Of a stretch of 64,000 bases of DNA, positions 60,619-64,000 are shown piece by piece; the first letter of the stretch is position 1, and every line of letters starts with the position of its first letter. The DNA comes from Neolewinella marina (GTDB taxonomy: Bacteria; Bacteroidota; Bacteroidia; Chitinophagales; Saprospiraceae). Under the pieces are notes generated by a model. It had not been told where the DNA came from. It was given only the letters and a program-made list of their open reading frames with translations, and searched no databases. The DNA lies in NCBI RefSeq assembly GCF_002631205.1, contig NZ_PDLO01000001.1:496001-560000 (forward strand), read 5' to 3'. Position numbers and translations under genes: made by a program.

Positions 60619-62649
60619 TTAGCGGGCGGCCCACTCGATGCCGCCGAGGATGTGGCGGATGAAGAGGGGGTCGGAGTAATGCTCGGAACGGTGTCCGAGG
60701 GCGGTATACCACTGCCGTCCGCCGTGGTTGGTGAGGTACCAGGAGGCCGGGAAGCTGTTACCGAAAGTTTCGCCGGGGTAACCGGCCTTGCCTTCCGGAT
60801 CGTCGACGGTGCTCAGGTCGGCGGCCAGCAGTACGTGCATTGCCGGGTTGAGTTTCTTGATGTAGTAGCACTCCTCGTCGCGAATGTGCCAGGTGGGAGG
60901 CAGGAAATCGGTAGAGGGGTGGTCAGGGTCGATCACGGCGACATCGAAGTCCTGCCGCTTAGGGTGACGGTGGAAGGTTCCGCCGATGACCCGCCAGAAG
61001 TAGGGCCAGTCGCGTTCCGAGCCGATGGCCGAATGGATGCCCACGTATCCGCCGCCGCCCTCCAGGTAGCCGCGGAAGGCCTCGTGCTGGGCCGGGGTTT
61101 CGAAGATGTCGTTGTTGGTGTTCGAGAAGACCAGCACGTCAAAATCGGCCAGCCGTTCGGGGGTGAAGTAGGCCGGGTCATCCGAGCTCACTACGCTGAA
61201 GCCATTCTCCTCCCCCAGCCGCTCGATGGCCGCCACGCTGGCGGGGATGTTCTCGTGGACGTAGCCCTTGCCGTTGCGGGTGTACACCAGTACCCGCTTG
61301 CCCTGCAGCTTACCGGCGCCGTCCACCACCACCCGCGGTGGGTGGGCGAAGTCCTGCCAGTAGCGCTCGGCGGCCGCCGAATCCAGGGTGCCGTTGTAGA
61401 CCACCATGCGGTACTTCAACCGATACTGGCCATCGGGCCGCAGCCGGAAGTCCACCTCTTGGGCGGGATTGAAGTTGAGGAATACGTTTTCCTTACCCCC
61501 GTTGGCCCCCTCGGGCCAGATGCGGATGGTCTGGGGAGCGTCGTAGTTGTCGGGGTGCGACAGGAAGAGGATGCCCGACCGGCCGCTGTTCGTGGGTCCG
61601 TCGACCATCATCCAGCGGGCGCGGGTGGCATTGCCGTCCGCCTTGTTCTTGCCGCCGGAAGTGAGCAGGCGGGCCGTGGCGTCGTCCCAGTCGGGCCGCG
61701 CCCGGAATCCAATGCCCTGGTAGCGGTACGCCTTGACCACGAAGGGCTCGTCGGTGATGTTTCGTTGGGTGGTGGTATAATCTACCTGGTAGGCGTTCCG
61801 GTCCAGGGAATGCACTCCCAGGTCGAGCTGCTCCTCCAGCAGCGGCTTGGCGCCCTCACGGACGGCGCTGTCGGGGAACATCAGGTAGGTGTGCCGGGCG
61901 GTAAGTCCGGCGGTGAGCGGGCCACCGGCGAGGTTATCTACCCCATCGGCCGTCACCGTTCCGTGGCCGCGGACGAGATTCCAGAAGTCCAGTTCCCGCC
62001 CCTGGTACTCAGTGTGCGTCCAGGGGTTCCAAACGCCGTAATGGTGGTAGTGGTCCGACGGCTGAATACGCGTAAGCGTATCCCCGGCCGGGGAAAGGAT
62101 GGGGTGCAGGAAGCCACCGCGGGAGAAGATCGGATCAACCCCGGCGGGTACGGGCGCGGGGTCGCGCTGATAGGTCAGCAAGGTGCGGTCGTCACCGGCC
62201 ACGAAGCGAACCCGCCCGTCGGCCAGGGTGGCCTGAATCCCACCCGCGGGCGTCGAACCCCCGCCACTTGCTGCAAGAGCCAGGGCGTAACGCCGCTGGG
62301 TGCCGGCGGGCGTCTCGCCTTCGAGCACCCAACAGAGGCGGTTGCCCTCCCACTGAACCGTCACCGGCCGGCGATTGCTCCCACCGGTTACCTCATACAG
62401 GGCCAACGCGTCGTGGCGGGCGCCGACGGCTTCGTCCACCTCGGCACACACCAGCGTCTGCTGCCGTGCGTAAGGGCCCGAATGAACGGTGAAAGAAGGC
62501 CAATCGCCAGCCTGAGCCGCAGCCCAGGCCAGGGGAAAAAACAGGATACTCAAGACCAGGAAGGAACGGGATAATAGCTGCAAGGGGATCGACTTTGATG
62601 GGGAAGATAGCCCGAAACACCGAATTAGTGAATCGATTGCGTAACTCAT
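60619..62649 (-). CDS. DUF6807 - ThuA-like fusion protein, secreted
   Basis: 676 residues. Hydrophobic signal at about 27-46 (SFLVLSILFFPLAWAAAQ). A TTG near 62583 could be the true start, removing the N-terminal 22 residues. Residues about 50-440 match DUF6807 (PmoA-like), with the signature SDHYHHYGVWNPWTHTEY followed by QGRELDFWN. Residues about 445-676 are a ThuA-like glutamine-amidotransferase fold (VLVYTRNGKGYVHENIPASV; GGYVGIHSAIGSERDWPYFW). Both are usually separate proteins found beside Gfo/Idh oxidoreductases. It starts seven bases after the GH78 stop. Confidence 0.78.
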   Translation of the reverse strand: MSYAIDSLIRCFGLSSPSKSIPLQLLSRSFLVLSILFFPLAWAAAQAGDWPSFTVHSGPYARQQTLVCAEVDEAVGARHDALALYEVTGGSNRRPVTVQWEGNRLCWVLEGETPAGTQRRYALALAASGGGSTPAGGIQATLADGRVRFVAGDDRTLLTYQRDPAPVPAGVDPIFSRGGFLHPILSPAGDTLTRIQPSDHYHHYGVWNPWTHTEYQGRELDFWNLVRGHGTVTADGVDNLAGGPLTAGLTARHTYLMFPDSAVREGAKPLLEEQLDLGVHSLDRNAYQVDYTTTQRNITDEPFVVKAYRYQGIGFRARPDWDDATARLLTSGGKNKADGNATRARWMMVDGPTNSGRSGILFLSHPDNYDAPQTIRIWPEGANGGKENVFLNFNPAQEVDFRLRPDGQYRLKYRMVVYNGTLDSAAAERYWQDFAHPPRVVVDGAGKLQGKRVLVYTRNGKGYVHENIPASVAAIERLGEENGFSVVSSDDPAYFTPERLADFDVLVFSNTNNDIFETPAQHEAFRGYLEGGGGYVGIHSAIGSERDWPYFWRVIGGTFHRHPKRQDFDVAVIDPDHPSTDFLPPTWHIRDEECYYIKKLNPAMHVLLAADLSTVDDPEGKAGYPGETFGNSFPASWYLTNHGGRQWYTALGHRSEHYSDPLFIRHILGGIEWAAR

Positions 62650-62656
62650 TTTTGAC

Positions 62657-64000
62657 CTACCGCGAAGAAGTTATCGGCAGGGAGAAGCGGTAGGTTCCGG
62701 AGCCGAGTTCCACCATGACGTGGTCCGCCGACTGTCGGTGACTGCGCACCCCGTTGCCCTGGACCAGGGGCTGTCCGTCCAGTTGCACGCTTTCCTGGCG
62801 GGCGTTGGGGAGGTGGAGCTCGGCGGTGGTGTTCGGGGGGACGGTAACGGTGAACTCCAGGCCTTCGGCCGTAGTCGTCCATCCACTGGCCGCCGTTCCG
62901 TAGGGGGTTTCCAGGGTAGCGTGGGCCTGGGTAAGTTCGCCGCCCGGGTGGGGCTGGAGGACGAGGTGTTTGTAGCCCGGGGCGGCCGGATCGGTGTCCA
63001 GTCCCGCGGACCGCCGGTAGAGCCAGTCGCCCACCGCGCCGTAGGCGTAGTGGTTGAAGGAATTCATGCCCTCGCTCTGGAAGGTGGAATCGGGTTTGAT
63101 GCCGTCCCACCGCTCCCAGATGGTGGTGGCACCCCGGGTGACGGGGTACAGCCAGGAGGGGTATTCCTTGCGGTGGAGCAGGGTATAGGCGGTATCGGTG
63201 TAGCCAAAGCGCGTCAGCACGTGCAGCAGATACGGGGTACCGAGGAATCCGGTGGTGAGGTGACCATAGCGTTCAATGTTGTCCACCAGCCGCCGGGCGG
63301 CCGCCTCCCGTACTTCTTCGGGCAGCAGGTCGAACTCCAGGGCCAGGATGTAGGCCGTCTGGGTGCTGCTGACCAGCCGGCCGGAAGGGGTGACGTATTC
63401 ATCACGGAAGGCCTGCCGCAGCCGCCGGGCAAGCTCCCGGTATTCCGCCGCCTCCTCCGTCTTGCCGAGAACTTCCGCCGCCCGCGCGACCAGGTCGGTG
63501 GAGTGGACGAAAAAGGCCTGGGCAATGAGGTATTTGTCTGTGATGGCCGAAATTCCCGAGGGGTCGTTGCCCACGCTGTAGAAGAGCCAGTCGCCGAAGT
63601 GAGACCCGGTATTCCAGAGGAGGTCGTCGCCGGCCGTATCCTTCATGTAGCCCACCCAGGCCTTCATGGTCGGGTACTGCTCTTCCAGCAGGCGCTGATC
63701 ACCGTAGGCGAGGTACATCGTCCAGGGCCCGATGGTAGCCACGTCCGCCCAACCGGCCGAAGCGGCGGCATTCTCTCCCAGGACGTTAGGCACCACGTGG
63801 GGTACCGCCCCGGAGGGCAGTTGGTCGGCGGAGACGTCGCTGAGCCACTTCTGGAAGAACCCACTCACGTCGTAATTGAAGGCTGCCGTGCGGGCAAAGG
63901 CCTGGGCGTCGCCCGTCCATCCGAGGCGCTCGTCGCGCTGCGGACAGTCGGTCGGCACGTCGACAAAGTTGCCGCGCTGCCCCCACTTGATGTTCCGCTG
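62657..64000 (-). CDS. GH78 alpha-L-rhamnosidase, C-terminal 447 residues (runs off the window end)
   Basis: Removes alpha-L-rhamnose from rhamnogalacturonan or other glycosides. The frame is open to position 64000, so the N-terminal beta domains and start are outside. The (alpha/alpha)6 catalytic domain opens with WGQRGNFVDVPTDCPQRD and ERLGWTGDAQAF, which carries the acidic catalytic residues, then GWADVATIGPWTMY, TTIWERWDGI and SFNHYAYGAVGDWLYR. The final about 90 residues are the C-terminal beta-sandwich (PGYKHLVLQPHPGGELTQA). The full protein is normally about 900 residues. Last visible gene of the minus-strand run that includes DUF6807-ThuA and the two oxidoreductases. Confidence 0.94.
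   Translation of the reverse strand, partial: QRNIKWGQRGNFVDVPTDCPQRDERLGWTGDAQAFARTAAFNYDVSGFFQKWLSDVSADQLPSGAVPHVVPNVLGENAAASAGWADVATIGPWTMYLAYGDQRLLEEQYPTMKAWVGYMKDTAGDDLLWNTGSHFGDWLFYSVGNDPSGISAITDKYLIAQAFFVHSTDLVARAAEVLGKTEEAAEYRELARRLRQAFRDEYVTPSGRLVSSTQTAYILALEFDLLPEEVREAAARRLVDNIERYGHLTTGFLGTPYLLHVLTRFGYTDTAYTLLHRKEYPSWLYPVTRGATTIWERWDGIKPDSTFQSEGMNSFNHYAYGAVGDWLYRRSAGLDTDPAAPGYKHLVLQPHPGGELTQAHATLETPYGTAASGWTTTAEGLEFTVTVPPNTTAELHLPNARQESVQLDGQPLVQGNGVRSHRQSADHVMVELGSGTYRFSLPITSSR

Noticed and set aside
60652-62574. Plus-strand open frame of 640 codons opposite the DUF6807-ThuA gene
   Set aside because: Same GC-frame shadow effect. The translation has no motif, and the opposite strand has clear family signatures.

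Overview
The window reads as chromosomal DNA of a high-GC member of the Bacteroidota, most likely a Saprospiria/Lewinellaceae-type marine bacterium. The clues are a SusC/SusD pair, a hybrid two-component system (one-protein sensor kinase, receiver and AraC regulator), a pectate lyase with a type IX secretion tail, many Bacteroidota-style TAnnTTTG promoter elements, and no Shine-Dalgarno-led start sites. GC content looks to be just over 60 percent by eye. I found no tRNA, rRNA, CRISPR array, prophage or insertion sequence, and no gap longer than 300 bases without a gene.

Region 1 (1-19.9 kb) is mostly housekeeping and scattered metabolism: a truncated 1-pyrroline-5-carboxylate dehydrogenase, an M14 carboxypeptidase, a sodium/solute symporter, a DUF3050 protein, a lipoprotein trehalase, an amidohydrolase, an AnmK recycling kinase with a cytochrome c and an epimerase, ribosomal protein L25, a DUF92 membrane protein, phosphoglycerate mutase, MsrA, a DUF5691 protein, TrhO and a secreted EEP-family phosphohydrolase.

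Region 2 (19.9-25.2 kb) is an ebo cluster in the order eboA-eboB-eboC-eboE-eboF on the minus strand. The sugar-phosphate-cyclase gene eboD is missing from its usual place. uvrB, trmD and an MBL-fold hydrolase lie upstream. Two perfect 25-bp inverted repeats fill the gap between trmD and the MBL gene.

Region 3 (29.5 kb to the end) is a large pectin utilisation locus. A plus-strand arm encodes GH43, pectinesterase CE8, DUF4861, GH105, SusC, SusD and a DUF5123 surface lipoprotein. It converges on a strong terminator with a minus-strand arm encoding GH28, a T9SS-secreted PL1 pectate lyase, CE12 rhamnogalacturonan acetylesterase, altronate dehydratase UxaA, tagaturonate reductase UxaB and two alpha/beta-hydrolase esterases. 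A PL10 pectate lyase is transcribed divergently from GH28, followed by the hybrid two-component regulator. Then come an M20 peptidase, two Gfo/Idh/MocA oxidoreductases, a DUF6807-ThuA fusion and a GH78 alpha-L-rhamnosidase that runs off the window. Together these would depolymerise and de-esterify homogalacturonan and rhamnogalacturonan I, import oligomers through SusCD, and send galacturonate towards 2-keto-3-deoxygluconate.

Two genome-wide signals stand out. One is a set of promoter elements so close to the start codon that the mRNAs should be leaderless. The other is a dispersed 17-mer (GCACCCGCGTCCCCGCC) found three times exactly and at least twice with one or two changes. Family names are assigned by reading motifs in the translations, without database searches.
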